From positions 439,395,502-439,459,501 of the forward strand of contig OZ010794.1 in NCBI GenBank assembly GCA_963932465.1: a stretch of 64,000 nt of DNA, written 5' to 3'. Shown piece after piece: positions 21,805 to 33,240 of the stretch. This stretch comes from Maratus speciosus. Its lineage: Eukaryota > Arthropoda > Arachnida > Araneae > Salticidae. Position 1 is the stretch's first letter, and each line of letters starts with the position of its first letter. Both the position numbers and the translations under genes were made by a program. The notes beneath the pieces were generated by a model. That model searched no databases, was not told the origin of the DNA, and saw only the letters and a program-made list of their open reading frames with translations.

Positions 21805-24070
21805 TCACATATCTGGAGCTCTCCGATAAATATTATTTATTAAATATACAAATTTCAAAGAGGAAGGTGGGTCGGGTGAATTCCGAGGGCGTGAGCATGG
21901 ACCCATGCGGGGAGTAATTTTCAAACTTTTACCGAACCCTTCATGTGACATATAATCGAAAAGTCCTTTGACCATTCTTCCATATTGTAGGAGTTTCCTC
22001 TTAGTCCGCACAACTTCGAAGAAAATCCTTATTATTTATATGCTGCCACCACCGATATGATTATGTGATATCGGTCACGCACTGAGAAGATTGTTTAAAT
22101 GAAAACCAACGCTTTCAATTAACTAAATTAACAGTTTATTTATACACTATTTACACAACAACAAGACGCTATTTACACTTACAAACTCGGATATAGATGA
22201 TCCGGTTCAACATTAAATTGAATACAGCAAATGCTGGCTGTGTACTGTTAAACTATGTTAAATCACTCTCACTCTACACACGTTAAATTAGCTTTCCGGA
22301 GATCAATCTCGATCTCCCAACACATGGGCTCTAAGCCTAAGCTCTAAGAGCTCTCCCCAAGCCTACGCACTCTCTCAGAGCTCTCCAAGGAACACCCGTC
22401 CACCTCGTGAGCTACGCTCAAACTGACTATCCCAGCCTAAGAGACTGCCCTCCAGCAATCCCTTGCTCCTTCTCAATCTAACACCTCCGGAGCTTTCTAC
22501 CTGGCTCCCATTGTCTCCCCATCTTCCACAGACATCTCAAAAGGTTGGGCACGCCCCTCTCAAACTATCTTTTCCCCCTTCATACTATCTATACATTTTC
22601 ACCGGCTTAGATCCAGTTTTAGATAAGGAAAGACTGTTATTTTGAAATTCCAGTACACAGCCCATACAATATATAATATATTAAGACAAAAATAATATAG
22701 AACCCCAGTTCTAATAGCAGATGTTTCTCAGAACCTGACACATATTATGAAACTTTCTTCTCCAGCAGCTGAATTTCGGGGGTGGGGAGGGATCAAACAA
22801 ATTTTTAAAACCGTAGAGATCTCTATAATAAATATAATTTTAGATGTGTTTTTTTTATGGAGCCTTCCGGTAAATATTAATTATTAAATATAAAAATTTT
22901 AAAGTGGAGCTGCATGAATTCCGGGGCGAAAGAGTGGTTCCACCGGGGGAGGCGGGGGGGGGGCGGTTCAAACGTTTTTTTGGACATGTCATGTGATATA
23001 TCATAGGAAAGCTCTCGGATCACTCTTTCATATTATGAGACTTTCTTCCCCCTTCCTCAATTTAGCCCCCACGGCAGGGGGTAGTTTTCAAACTGTTTTG
23101 CACTTTCATAATTTTAGATCGGATTTTTTTACCGAGCCCTTCGATAAATATTATTTATAATATATGAAATTACAAAACTGGGGATTGTATTCCGGGGGGT
23201 GCAATAGTTGCCTCCCTGGGATGCACTTCCCCGACTTTTGCCGACACCCCTGATGTGATATATCATTGGAAAGTCCTGTGACCACTTATTCATTTTAAGC
23301 ACCTACTGTGCCCCTTTCCCACTTTGCCACCTCGGGGGGCATTTTTCTAAATTTGACCGACACCCGTCATGTGATATATCGTTGGAAAGGCCTGCGACCA
23401 CTTATAGATGTTATGCACCTCCGGTGTCCCTCTTCCCACTTTGTCCCACGTGGGGCACTTTTCTAAATTTTGCTGACAGCCCTCATGTGACATATTGTTA
23501 GAAAGGCATGTGAACACTTATTCATGTTATGCAGCCCCCCCCCCCATTTTGCGCACAGGGGGACACTTTTCTAAATTTAGCCAAGACCCCTCATGTGATA
23601 TATTGTTGGAAAGTCCTGTGGCCACTTACTCATGTTATGCACCTCCCACAGCAATCCCCCTACTTTTCCTCCACGAGGGCACTTTTCTAAATTTAGTCGA
23701 GACCCTTCCTGTGACATATCGTTGGAAGGGCGTGTGACTACCTATTGATGTTATGCACCTCCGGTGTCCGCCCCCCCCCCCCCACTTTGCCTCCACGGAG
23801 GGCACTTTTCTAAATTTAGCCGAGACCCCTTATGTGACATATTGTCTGAAAGGCCTTCATATTGCCTCATGTTATGCACCTCCCGCGGCCACCCTCCCCC
23901 CCCCCCACACACACACACTTTGCCGTCACAGGGAGGGCATTTTTATAAATTTAGATCGAGACTCCTTATGTGACATATGGTTGGAAAGGCCTGGGACCAC
24001 TTATTGATGTTATGCACCTCCTGTACATCTCCCCCTCCCCACTTTCACCCCTCCCTCCAGGGATCCGGCC
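21805..24070. repeat. GC-richer minisatellite, period about 119 bp
   Basis: The core ATGTGACATATCGTTGGAAAG, with variants, starts near 23251, 23370, 23487, 23593, 23711, 23831 and 23968, and earlier near 22983 and 21943. Each unit also carries TTATGCACCTCC and GGCACTTTTCTAAATTTAG with C-runs. A second module, CCGATAAATATTATTTATTAAATA, recurs at about 21820, 22865 and 23145. The array is split by 22045-22740. Proline/serine-rich frames across the array are by-products of the repeat. Confidence 0.8.
22045..22740 (-). mobile_element. Probable LTR fragment of a retrotransposon
   Basis: Read on the minus strand it begins TGTCAGGTTCTGAG (22740) and has an AATAAA signal (22140-22135). It ends near ATCGGTGGTGGCAGCA, which resembles the LTR/leader junction seen in some Gypsy-type elements. 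It interrupts the minisatellite and its composition differs from it (many CTCT/CCTAAG blocks at 22320-22450). No internal coding region follows and no target duplication was established. The class assignment is tentative. Confidence 0.4.
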
Positions 24071-25486
24071 CGAGGTTCGTTCGGTTTGATATTATTTTTT
24101 TAACAAGATTTTGCAGTGCGTGCACACCACGCCACCTATGCGGTGCCGTATGCAACGGGGACCCAGTTCGAGATTTCATATTACAAGATTACGTATAAAT
24201 TAGAGGCCCCGGTGAAAGGAGGGGCCCGCTAGCGGGCGAAGCCACATAGTAATCACTAACACCGACTCATTCCAGTTCACCCGCAGACGAATCTTGATAA
24301 AATCGAATCGGGTATGGTATAAAAGCAATTGGCAAACTGAAGTCACTGAGAAAATTTTCACACAATCGGAAAATATCGAGATGTCCATACAATCGAGAAA
24401 ATCGAGAAAAACATCTCGTTATCGCCCATCACTATATTAAGTCATTCTGCCAAAGTTTTCCATTCTGGTGAAATTGTTGTGTTTGGAAATTACACATTTT
24501 CAAACTTAATAAAATAAAAATAATTAATGAAAATAATATAAAAGGAAATAATTAATTATGTTTTATGGAATGAAATTTTGTGAAGGGACCTGTTTTAATA
24601 AATGGATTTTTGTGAAGAGAACCTTACAGGTGAGCTGTACAAATCACATGCTGAAGAGGAGCCAAACAAAAATTGATGTGGAAACTAGTAGCTTATTTCA
24701 AATAATTATGGAGTTGTTTCCAATCAACTAATAAATGGCATAAACTTCCGTAACTTAAAATTGAATGGATTGAGAATTGAGACAGGAACGTTCACAGAAA
24801 TTGTGAACACCGGTACAGGTTATGGTCTCTCTACATGCCTTTTACATGGATTATGCATGTACTTAATATGAAATATGCTCTTCAGAAAGTCCTTTCAGCT
24901 TAGGGCCAGATACATCCGTCCGCTGTCCCCTCTATGCACCATCCCTGGACTCATGGACTGAGATCAACTGTAAATTTTGAAAAATCGTACGGAGTGCACC
25001 GGATTTTTTTTCTCTCTCTCTTTTTTTTTTTTTTTTTTTTTTTCCGAAATGTATTTTTGCATAAAAGCAAAACTTAGCAAAAGTGCGACGTGGAAGGAAA
25101 GTACGACGATAATTTTCATGAACGCAGTTCACGAAGACTACGCGTGTTTAATTCATGTTAAAGTGTAGCGCTCTTTCTGCTTAAAGGCGATTAGATGAGA
25201 ATTAAGATTTGTGGTTTTTCTCATTGATAACTTTGTTCGATTATCGACTAAATCAATAACAAATATCAACCATTTACTCTGCCAGCGTAAAATAGTACGT
25301 TTCCAAACACAACAAAATAATGAACAACGGAATTCCAAAGAAACACACATTAAGTTTCCATTCAGATGGAGTTCGTTGCCATTTGTAGCATTGTCGATAA
25401 GGTACAGCCAGAGCGCGGGTGGGAAATAGGCGAAATAAGTTCTAAAGGGTCCATTTTCATTTACTTTCATTTGAAAGAAAGACATA
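24071..25486. other. Unassigned intergenic stretch
   Basis: No gene was recognised. It contains a perfect GCCCGCTAGCGGGC palindrome (24226-24239) and a pyrimidine/T run at 25011-25043. Confidence 0.35.
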
Positions 25487-26275
25487 CCGTATATACTCGT
25501 GTATAAGTCGACTCCCCCCCCCCCCCCCCAATTCGTAGGCAAAATTAAAAAAAAAAATTGAATTTTTGTGTATAAGTTGAACCACATCTGATAGTATGTT
25601 GAAAAATGGTTTGTAATCGAAGATAAAAAAAAAATTAGTAAATTTTTATTAAATTAGTAAACTTTTTTACGTTTCTGATCACTTTTTTTTTATTTAACGT
25701 TTTAAAACTGTATAATTAAAGAAACTTTTAAACTATTTTGAAACCTATTCGCACCAATTCAATGATACTTAAACAGAAAAAATTCTTCCAAAAATCGATT
25801 CAAGCCTTATTTACAAGGGTAAACAACTTCTTAGACTGCTAAAATATATTACTTCTTTGTATTGTAGGACTTTTAGGAGAGATATCTAGAAGCATTCCCA
25901 AGTTGAACTCTTTTTTAAAAGGGGATTAAAATGTTGAAAAGAATGTCCCTTTATTGAAGCGAGTTCTGTCCCGTCCCTGTATTGAAGGGAATTCTGTCCC
26001 AAGAGAAAATGGGTGCAGAACAATTACAGAGACATTATTGTTGAGCTTATTTTGTCGATCACAGGGAAATGACCATTATCCGCTTTTATCTCTCATGTGA
26101 TTACCTAAAAGACTTGCCCATTCGCCGTTTATCTGTGAATTTTATTTATTTATTAATTAATTAATTTATTTATTTTTTTACTACCTCGTGTATAAGTCGA
26201 CACCCCCTTTTTTAACTCCCAAATTTTGTTTAAAATTATTCGACTATAATATATCGTCGATAAAATTATTCGACG
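25487..26275. repeat. Repeat with CGTGTATAAGTCGA modules
   Basis: CCGTATATACTCGTGTATAA with GTCGAC follows a TA at 25485-25486, and CTCGTGTATAAGTCGACACC recurs in the same orientation at about 26185-26204. C-runs follow both. It is probably a MITE or its remnant; because the modules are direct rather than inverted, the ends are uncertain. Confidence 0.4.
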
Positions 26276-26583
26276 AGTAATAATCTAAATTAAAATCTAT
26301 AAGGTGATGTGATTATCCCCCACTCACACAATAAAATAATTCTACCTACGGTCTTGATTGTCAAGCATGGTTGGAAAGGTTTTATAAAATAATTTGCATG
26401 GAATTTCAAAATAACTTGATACATGCAACATTCTCAAAGTGAGACACACCAATGAGTACTTAGGCTAATTTTAAAAATATACGTGCGAATAAATGTACAT
26501 CAACTGCTTTTCAGCTGTGAACAAGATGAAAATTCGGTCATTTTTCCTTTAATTTGAAATGCTTGCGGGTGGAATACAAAATA
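26276..26583. repeat. Dispersed repeat shared with 29460-29650
   Basis: Blocks such as GAGACACACCAATGAGTACT...GGCTA...TTTAAAAATATACGTG (26441-26486) have counterparts at 29538-29590, followed in both by CTGCTTTTCAGCT/TTGCTTCTCAGCT. The identity of the family is unknown. Confidence 0.4.
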
Positions 26584-26743
26584 CAGTAAACTCTGTCTAA
26601 GGCGGAATCGATCGGGACCAAGAAAATTTTACGCAGGAGACAATATTCTGCCTTAGACAAATTTTACTCTATGTCTATGGATTCACAGGGGCTTGAAAAC
26701 CTTTCCGAGTTAGACAGACTTCCGTCTTACAGAGAGTTTACTG
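26584..26743 (+). mobile_element. Short pogo-like derivative (160 bp)
   Basis: It starts CAGTAAACTCTGTCTAAGGC and ends ACAGAGAGTTTACTG, flanked by TA on both sides. It is an internally deleted relative of 13451-14254. 26744-27565 contains nothing recognised. Confidence 0.75.
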
Positions 26744-27565
26744 TATTTGAAAAGAATATTCATTTCCCCCATCCCCGCCAGGCTTACTTTTTTTATCCCC
26801 CGATATGCTATTTCTTTCGGCCAGCAATTAAAATGTTGTCTCTAAAAAATAACGTTACGTTATATAAGCCAGCCGTAAAACAAAGCAGATGTATCATTGT
26901 ATGGTTAAATACGGATAATCTCTATTGCAATTTTTTTACTTCTAAGCATCGCACATTTTCAATTTTTATACCGTCATATAGGAAAAAAAAAGTACTTTCA
27001 AATGCAATTTGTTTGAAAACTGAGATATTAATTTTTTGGTAGTTTTTAGCGCCATTTCTTTAATTTTGGCAACTGAAGTACTCTACATCTGTGGAAAGAA
27101 AAGGAAAAATTGTTGGAAAATAGTAATTGTATCTTTTTGTTACCATTTTCCCATAACAACTGAAAAAAAAAATAAAATAATTAAAATACGTGCTATTTTG
27201 GAAAAAATAGAAATGGATGATTTCTGATAAAACGTGGCGCTATTATAAAAACTATATTTAATTTTAAATATCTATAATAATGTTACAAACAAATGAAGGC
27301 ACGTGAATCATTAGATTTTTTGGGGGTCGAGTTTCTTGAATGATGACATTGCTTTTTGCTGGATTTCTGTATTATTCAGCGATAGTGACGTCCTTTACAT
27401 ACTTTACTGTAGTTGTTGTTTAAGATTCGATAGTAAATGTGGAATTCTTTAACGGATGTGAATGACGACATTTTATATAAAATAAAAGCGTGTGTTTTAA
27501 GTCTTAACACTGAAATATGTTTTGTACTATCTATATTCATATGCATATAATATATATTTTTCAAT

Positions 27566-28564
27566 CAGGGGCAACACTAAATTCTGAAAAAGCAGAATTC
27601 CTGTTTTCTAGTTTTTCTCTTTCTTTATCCCTCGATGTTCAATATTTCTGACGAACAAAACAAGATATAGATCTCAAGGCGAGAGGAGAGTATAAATTGC
27701 TTCCGAATTTATTCAACTTCTGACGTTATCTTGGTTCAACTGATTGTAGTTTCGCTTGTATTGTACGTTACGACCTTTAATAAAAGTTTTAATCGATGTT
27801 AATTGGCAATTTCCTGTCAGTCTCCCCAGAAGGAAGAAAAAACAAACAAGAGTTGGAATAACAAAACGTCTAGCGACTGAGTTAAAATCCGCAAGACAAA
27901 TAAAAACACTATTAACAATATTAAACAATGTCTTGGATAGCCGTGAAAACCCGCAGGGGAAATGAAGACAGAGTGAGGTAATAATCCTGCGTCACTTCCG
28001 GCGCTGACGAGTCAAGAGGAGATATAAAGAGCATGGAGTACCTGTTGATAGATACCACATTGATACTCGTATAATAGGAGCTGATCACCAGATTTTTTTT
28101 TTTCTCCTTCGCGGGAAAAACTAATTCAATTTCGACCAGAGAGTGTAAAAACTGACATCATAAAATCGCTTAGTCAGGAAATAACTATGGAGGGACGTAG
28201 TGGGGTATATTATATTCGCGATGAAATGAAAAATTCAAACATACACTGGATCAATCACACTATAAAGCTATGTAGAAGAGTTTCAAAACTCCTTTAAAGG
28301 AAGTGAAATCGGGGCCCGCATTAAGTGAGAAATTGGAAATTGAGCTATGTAGAGTGTTTTGTTGAGGGGGCGTTTTCATGTTGCACAAATAACACCAACT
28401 CATGTAATACGATAATTTCCTTGTCAAGTTCTTCAAAATCATCCTTGTAAAATTCACGAATAAACACTAAGTCCCTATTTCAAATGGGAAAAACAAATAA
28501 AGAAAGAAGGACATAAAACTAGAGAACAGGAATTCTGCTTTTTCAGAATTTAGTGTCGCCCCCG
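27566..28564. mobile_element. DNA element with about 50-bp inverted ends
   Basis: The left end, CAGGGGCAACACTAAATTCT, continues inverted at the right as AGAATTTAGTGTCGCCCCCG. Complementarity runs about 50 bp (to AGAACAGGAATTC...CTAGTTTT), with two or three mismatches. CAG ends suggest hAT; the flanks (TTTTTCAAT and TATTTCCAT) are only an approximate duplication. No transposase inside its 999 bp. Confidence 0.65.
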
Positions 28565-28580
28565 GTATTTCCATTACTTC

Positions 28581-28715
28581 ATTTTCTTCTGATGGACTGA
28601 TGGCTTCGATTATTATGAAACAGCCATTATAAATGAAGCGTTAGGTGAAGATGAAAGAGCAGCCGTAAAAAGTTAGAACTCTGATTTTCTGGTCAGAATG
28701 AGGAAAAAAAATGGT
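28581..28715. repeat. Single arm of the foldback repeat at 32573-32835
   Basis: ATTTTCTTCTGATGGACTGA, CAGCCATTATAAATGAA and GTAAAAAGTTAGAACTCTGA match the left arm of the 32573-32835 palindrome. Confidence 0.7.
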
Positions 28716-28739
28716 AGTCAAAAACTAATGATAGTTTAC

Positions 28740-28860
28740 TTAAACTCTGATGATAGTTTTTGCTCTGTTATATGCGGACGGACAGACAGACGGACTAACC
28801 GACGACTATAGGTGCTAGTGCTACGCATTTATATAATTACGAACGCACCTAAAAAGGAGA
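28740..28860. repeat. Partial copy of the 8160-8839 repeat
   Basis: TTTTTGCTCTGTTATATGCGG, ACCGACGACTATAGGTGCTA and TATATAATTACGAACGCAC match the two copies near 8280-8350 and 8715-8815. A G-run lies at about 28861-28870. Confidence 0.6.
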
Positions 28861-28987
28861 GGGGGGGGGGCGATAAGATAAATCATACTACTTTTTAACG
28901 AATTTTAATTTCGGTATACTTTCAGAAAATTTAGTGAGTTCTTACCTTTTAAAAATTATGCAAAGATTTGAAATGCAGTAAAACCTA

Positions 28988-29197
28988 CACTGGTGCGCAA
29001 AAATTAAGGACGAGATGGTTTTTCGAATGTATCGTCAAGCAGTAGTTTTCCACATCGACCGAAATCATACCATAAGATCTAAAAGGTGTGAAAAAAATGG
29101 GACAAGTGATCAAAACTATTTAAACAATCCGTTCTGCTGCCTTTTTCAGCTTTTATGCTAATTTATCTGCTTCGTCCTTAATTTTTGCAAACCAGTG
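28988..29197. mobile_element. 210-bp mariner-like MITE
   Basis: It starts CACTGGTGCGCAAAAATTAA and ends TTTTTGCAAACCAGTG, flanked by TA on both sides. About 27 bp of terminal inverted repeat with a few mismatches. Consistent with a Tc1/mariner-type non-autonomous element. Confidence 0.75.
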
Positions 29198-29199
29198 TA

Positions 29200-29740
29200 T
29201 GTAAAAGGAATCTGTATATAACAAAAATTTTCGTGATAAGGCGGAAAGAATACAACTGTGTAAAACTTTTTTTTTCCGCACCCTTGCATTTCGGTTTTAT
29301 CAGATTTTATAGCACATATTCTAATATTTCTTAAGCTTAAGAAAGGAATCAATCCTTACTTTTGCACATTTCTGTACTTGATTCATATTCAATACTCTTA
29401 GCCTTTATCAGGAGCGCCATTTGCGGGAAGAATATTTCAGAGTGTATCAGTCAACATAGGTCAGACTAACTTAAATAAACACTTTAAGCACAGATATTTT
29501 AAAATTGCTAAAGCCTTTGCTTTTGTAACATTCCAAGATGAGACACATTTTTCATTAGTGAGTACTTTGGCTACTTTTTAAAATATGTGTAAAAATAAAA
29601 CTTATCTATTGCTTCTCAGCTTTGCACAGCAAGATCGAAAGAAAGTCCCGTCCCCCCAAAACTTCCCTAAGAGAGTTTTGAAATCCCCCCATCCCTCAGA
29701 CACTATTCTAAAACTTTTATCTAACTACTCATCTCTTCAG
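29200..29740. other. Mostly unassigned; contains dispersed repeat 29460-29650
   Basis: Only the block shared with 26276-26583 was recognised. No coding evidence. Confidence 0.3.
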
Positions 29741-30310
29741 TGGCGGAAACTTATATCGACAAATGAGCAGCGGTAGAATTGATAAAAAAGAAAGGCACTG
29801 GTCCCAAGGACCAGTAAACATCAGAGTTTACTGGTCCGCAGACATCGTCACTGACCCGCTACATAAAATTGTATTAAGTTATTAAGTACATTTAACCCTT
29901 TGAGTGACACCCCCCCCCCTCCTCCTCCTAGAACATAAACCAAACTTCCTTTCAGTTACCCGAAAATTTGGGCATAATAAAATGTAAAATTATAATTTGC
30001 TAAAAATTAAATAAACAGTATATAAACAAAAACTATAAAATTATTAATTATATATTTTATTTCCGATTATTTATTTCAACTGACTGTAAGTTTCAATGCA
30101 ATTTTTTATTTATTTATTTATTTTTTGTAAAATAAAATTCTGTGGTTTGTGTTTGGTTGCGGTTTTCTCAGGGACGGGAAAATTTACGTTTACCTGTCGA
30201 GAGAGGAGTTAAAAGTTACTGGTCCTGCGGACCACTAAATTTTTTAAATTAGTGGTCCGAATTAATTTTTAGTGGTCTCGGACCAGCGGACCACCAAGAA
30301 TTTCGAACGC
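29741..30310. repeat. Repeat remnant with ACTGGTCCGCGGACC-type motifs
   Basis: CAGTGGCGGAAACTTATATC (29739-29758) resembles a hAT-type end. ACTGGTCC/GGACCAGT pairs recur at 29799-29848 and 30217-30295. A TATTTATT repeat lies at 30107-30125 and a C-run at 29911-29919. Boundaries unclear. Confidence 0.35.
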
Positions 30311-30593
30311 TGCGAGGCGTGAGCCCACCCAATAATTTTCTCTAATTTCAATAATTCTATCTCCGCCTACCCAATTTCTATTGATTTAATTCGTTTTTAA
30401 TTTTTTTAATAGCTGAAATTAAATTTGGTTTTATTAACGTTCTCAAAATTTTGGAAAATAGTAAGGACATCCATTAAACTTACAGGAACACTGAAAACCA
30501 CTTCAGCGGATGTGTAGTTAAATTTCTCACAAAAACAAATTTCCTGCTCATTTTGAAATCTGTTTTGATGTCTTGACTTGATAAAGCAGTTAA

Positions 30594-31010
30594 GGCTCCT
30601 GTCCCTGCCCGCGAAGACACTCACGAGCTAATGCTAATCCTATGGGGAGGGATTTTTCTAATATCTCGTTTGCATTTCGACATTTTTGAATAATTTTTTT
30701 TTGCACTGGATAGCCGAGGTCCGTCTCTACAGCGCACCTTGGTTACTTTTTCGATTTTGGTTGCAGATATTTTTTAGAATGACACTTTCATTTTCAGAAC
30801 CGGGTTTGAAAGTGAAAGTAACTTTATAGAAAATATCTGCGACCCAAATCGAAAAAGTAAAAAAGATGCGATGTAGAGACGGTCCTAGGCTATCCAGTGC
30901 AAAAAAACAATTATTTAAAAATGTCGAAATGCAAACGAGATATTAGAAAAATCCCTCCCTATAGGATTAGCATTAGCTCTTGAGTGTCTTCGCGGGCAGG
31001 GACAGGAACC
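30594..31010. mobile_element. 417-bp palindromic element at a TTAA site
   Basis: TTAA flanks both sides (30590-30593, 31011-31014). The arms GGCTCCTGTCCCTGCCCGCG and inverted CGCGGGCAGGGACAGGAACC continue as a near-perfect inverted repeat of about 190 bp per arm around a centre near 30802. The TTAA target suggests piggyBac-type mobilisation. A transcript would fold into a long hairpin. Confidence 0.8.
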
Positions 31011-31282
31011 TTAAGTTACTAAAATGTATGCTTTTCTTGAAATTTAGTTTTTTGCACTTTCAATAGTTAGAAATTCCAATGTTATTTAAAATAAATATTA
31101 ATGTATTTATAAGGAAGAACCTTTAAGAATATAATTTAATAAAATTATTTATAAAATTATAATAATTAAAAAAATTGCTCAGTAAAACATAATTTAATTT
31201 CTAAAGCCCACCCAATATTTTTGAAAAGTTGGCGCTACTGGATCTCTTTATGATGATAACAAAAGATAGCATAGCATTCATA

Positions 31283-31735
31283 CCGGGTGTCCCAAAAAGG
31301 ACTGACTGATTTTAAAATTCAATAACTTCCAAACGGTGACAGATATCAAAAAAATTCTTGCAGGAGGGTTATGCATAAAGTCAAAAGTTTCATTACAGTG
31401 ATTTTCGATTTTAGTTCGAATTACAAACAATAGATGGCGCTGCGATCAATAGAGGCTAAATTCAGGCTCGATTTTTGGTACTTCGTGGCCAGGATAATAC
31501 ATTTCAATCTCCTTTTTCTGCATGGAACAACAGAAAGGACCAAAAATCGAGCCTGTACTTAGCGACTATTGCTTACAGCGCCATCTATTGTTTGTAATTC
31601 GAACTAAAATCGAAAATCACTGTAAAAAAACTTTTGACTTTATGCATAACCCTCCTGCAAGAATTTTTTTAATATCTGTCACCGTTTGGAAGTTATTGAA
31701 TTTTAAAAGCAGTCAGTCCTTTTTGGGACACCCGG
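31283..31735. mobile_element. 453-bp palindromic mariner-like MITE
   Basis: It starts CCGGGTGTCCCAAAAAGGAC and ends GTCCTTTTTGGGACACCCGG, with TA on both sides. The arms stay complementary for about 190-200 bp (including ACAAACAATAGATGGCGCTG). A partial copy is at 60311-60408. Confidence 0.85.
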
Positions 31736-31737
31736 TA

Positions 31738-32130
31738 TTTATTTTCAACTGGTTAATGCTGACTTTCATAACAGAGAATTATTCTAGCGTATAGGTTTCA
31801 AACTCTTGTTAAGGTTTTGTGTACATCCATGCAAGTATTCTCCCTGAAGCTTTCTGTAATAAGTAGAATTAGAACAGCTTAACAATAAGCATAGAGAAAA
31901 AAAAATGAAAGTCAAAAATAAATTTTCTTTTTAAATGCGGTACTGCTACGCTTTATGGGATCCTTAAATAATCTTTAAGCTGTTAAAATTGATTGTTAGT
32001 GAAACTTGAATTATACACTTTTGTTCGTTTGATAGCTTTAGTTAGTTTTGTTTGAAGCAGAGTTTCTTTCATTTTTTTAAGATGCAGATTGGAAGATCTA
32101 GTTTCTAAATAATTTGCCTCTCAAATCCTT
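31738..32130. other. Unassigned AT-rich sequence
   Basis: Nothing recognised. Confidence 0.3.
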
Positions 32131-32245
32131 TTAACCCTTTATGTCCCAAATTATGAATCCATGAAAATTTCATCATCTAAACCATTTTTCGTGAATTTTT
32201 GAAACTACGTACATTAGAAGATTTACACAGTCATTTTGCAGGGCC
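32131..32245. repeat. Left-end fragment of the piggyBac-like MITE
   Basis: TTAACCCTTTATGTCCCAAA and TTTTTCGTGAATT match the first 110 bp of 15204-15719. The right end is absent. Confidence 0.6.
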
Positions 32246-32423
32246 GAAACTAACCTTTTTTGCACCCGGTGCAAGCATGGATTTTGGCGTCCCCCCCCCC
32301 CCCCTTCCCTTCCGCAAAGTATATTTACAAAGAGAATTTTACTAATTTTCTAATAGCCGACTTATTTTAAAATTTAAAATATGTAATCTTAAAATATGTA
32401 ATACTGAACTACGTAATCTACAA

Positions 32424-32560
32424 TGGCGGATCCAAGGGGGAGGTCACGGGGGTCATGACTCCCCTCTGAACACCAATAAAAATAGTCTAAAGATCATTTT
32501 TAAAATGAAATATACAGTTAGAGTCCCGATTATCCGAGTCCTGCTTAACCGAGTTTCCGC
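32424..32560. repeat. Fragments of GGCGGATCC-type and pogo-like repeats
   Basis: ACAATGGCGGATCCAAGGGG (32423-32442) resembles the piece at 62155-62166 (inverted). CAGTTAGAGTCCCGATTATC at 32515-32534, with CGAGT repeats, resembles a pogo-like end. Both are truncated. Confidence 0.35.
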
Positions 32561-32572
32561 TTTCACCGAGTT

Positions 32573-32835
32573 ATTTTCTTCTGATGGACGGATGTCTTCT
32601 ATTATTATGAAACAGCCATTATAAATGAATGTTAGGTGAAGATGAAAGAGTTGTCGTAAAAAGTTAGAACTCTGATTTTCTGGTCAGAATGGGAAGAAAA
32701 AAAATTGCCATATTTTTTTTTTTTTTTTTTTTTTTTTTACTAACTTTTTACGACTACTCTTTCATCTTCACCTAACACTTCATTTATAATGGCTGTTACA
32801 TAATAATAGAAGACATCCGTCCATCAGAAGAAAAT
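32573..32835. repeat. Foldback repeat with poly-T loop
   Basis: The left arm begins ATTTTCTTCTGATGGACGGA and the right arm ends TCCGTCCATCAGAAGAAAAT; the arms are about 100 bp and highly complementary. The centre holds a run of about 30 T (32709-32738). A single-arm relative is at 28581-28715. Confidence 0.8.
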
Positions 32836-33240
32836 TATCCATTCCAAAGGTTCTCGGGAGCTAATTGATAAATTTTAAAGAAACTTACGTCGATTGAAAG
32901 GTCTAATAAAGATATATAAATGGGAATTCTGGCTACAATCTGCAGTTTTTCACATTCCGATATGTAAAATAGGTTTTGCGAAAAGAAGGAAAAGCCGGAT
33001 CAATTGATCAATCTTTCAATACCCCAAAACTCGAGAACAAGTTGATCGATTTTCAAAAATTTTTAATGCTGATTGAAAGGTCAAAGTTCACGAATGATCA
33101 TTTTGGCTACAATTTGCAGTTTGCTGCATTCCGATAACTAAAATAGATTTTGAGAAAACTGGGAAAATAGGAATCTTGGAGCAATTGAATTGAAAGCTTT
33201 AAACTATATATAATATTCTTATGATACTCTTATGATGATA

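Noticed and set aside
23495..24198. Several overlapping Pro/Ser/His-rich plus-strand frames
   Set aside because: They follow the 119-bp minisatellite and its C-runs, with no domain or start context.
25153..25587. 144-codon minus-strand frame
   Set aside because: It ends in poly-C/poly-A driven Gly/Phe runs and overlaps a repeat end; no motif seen.
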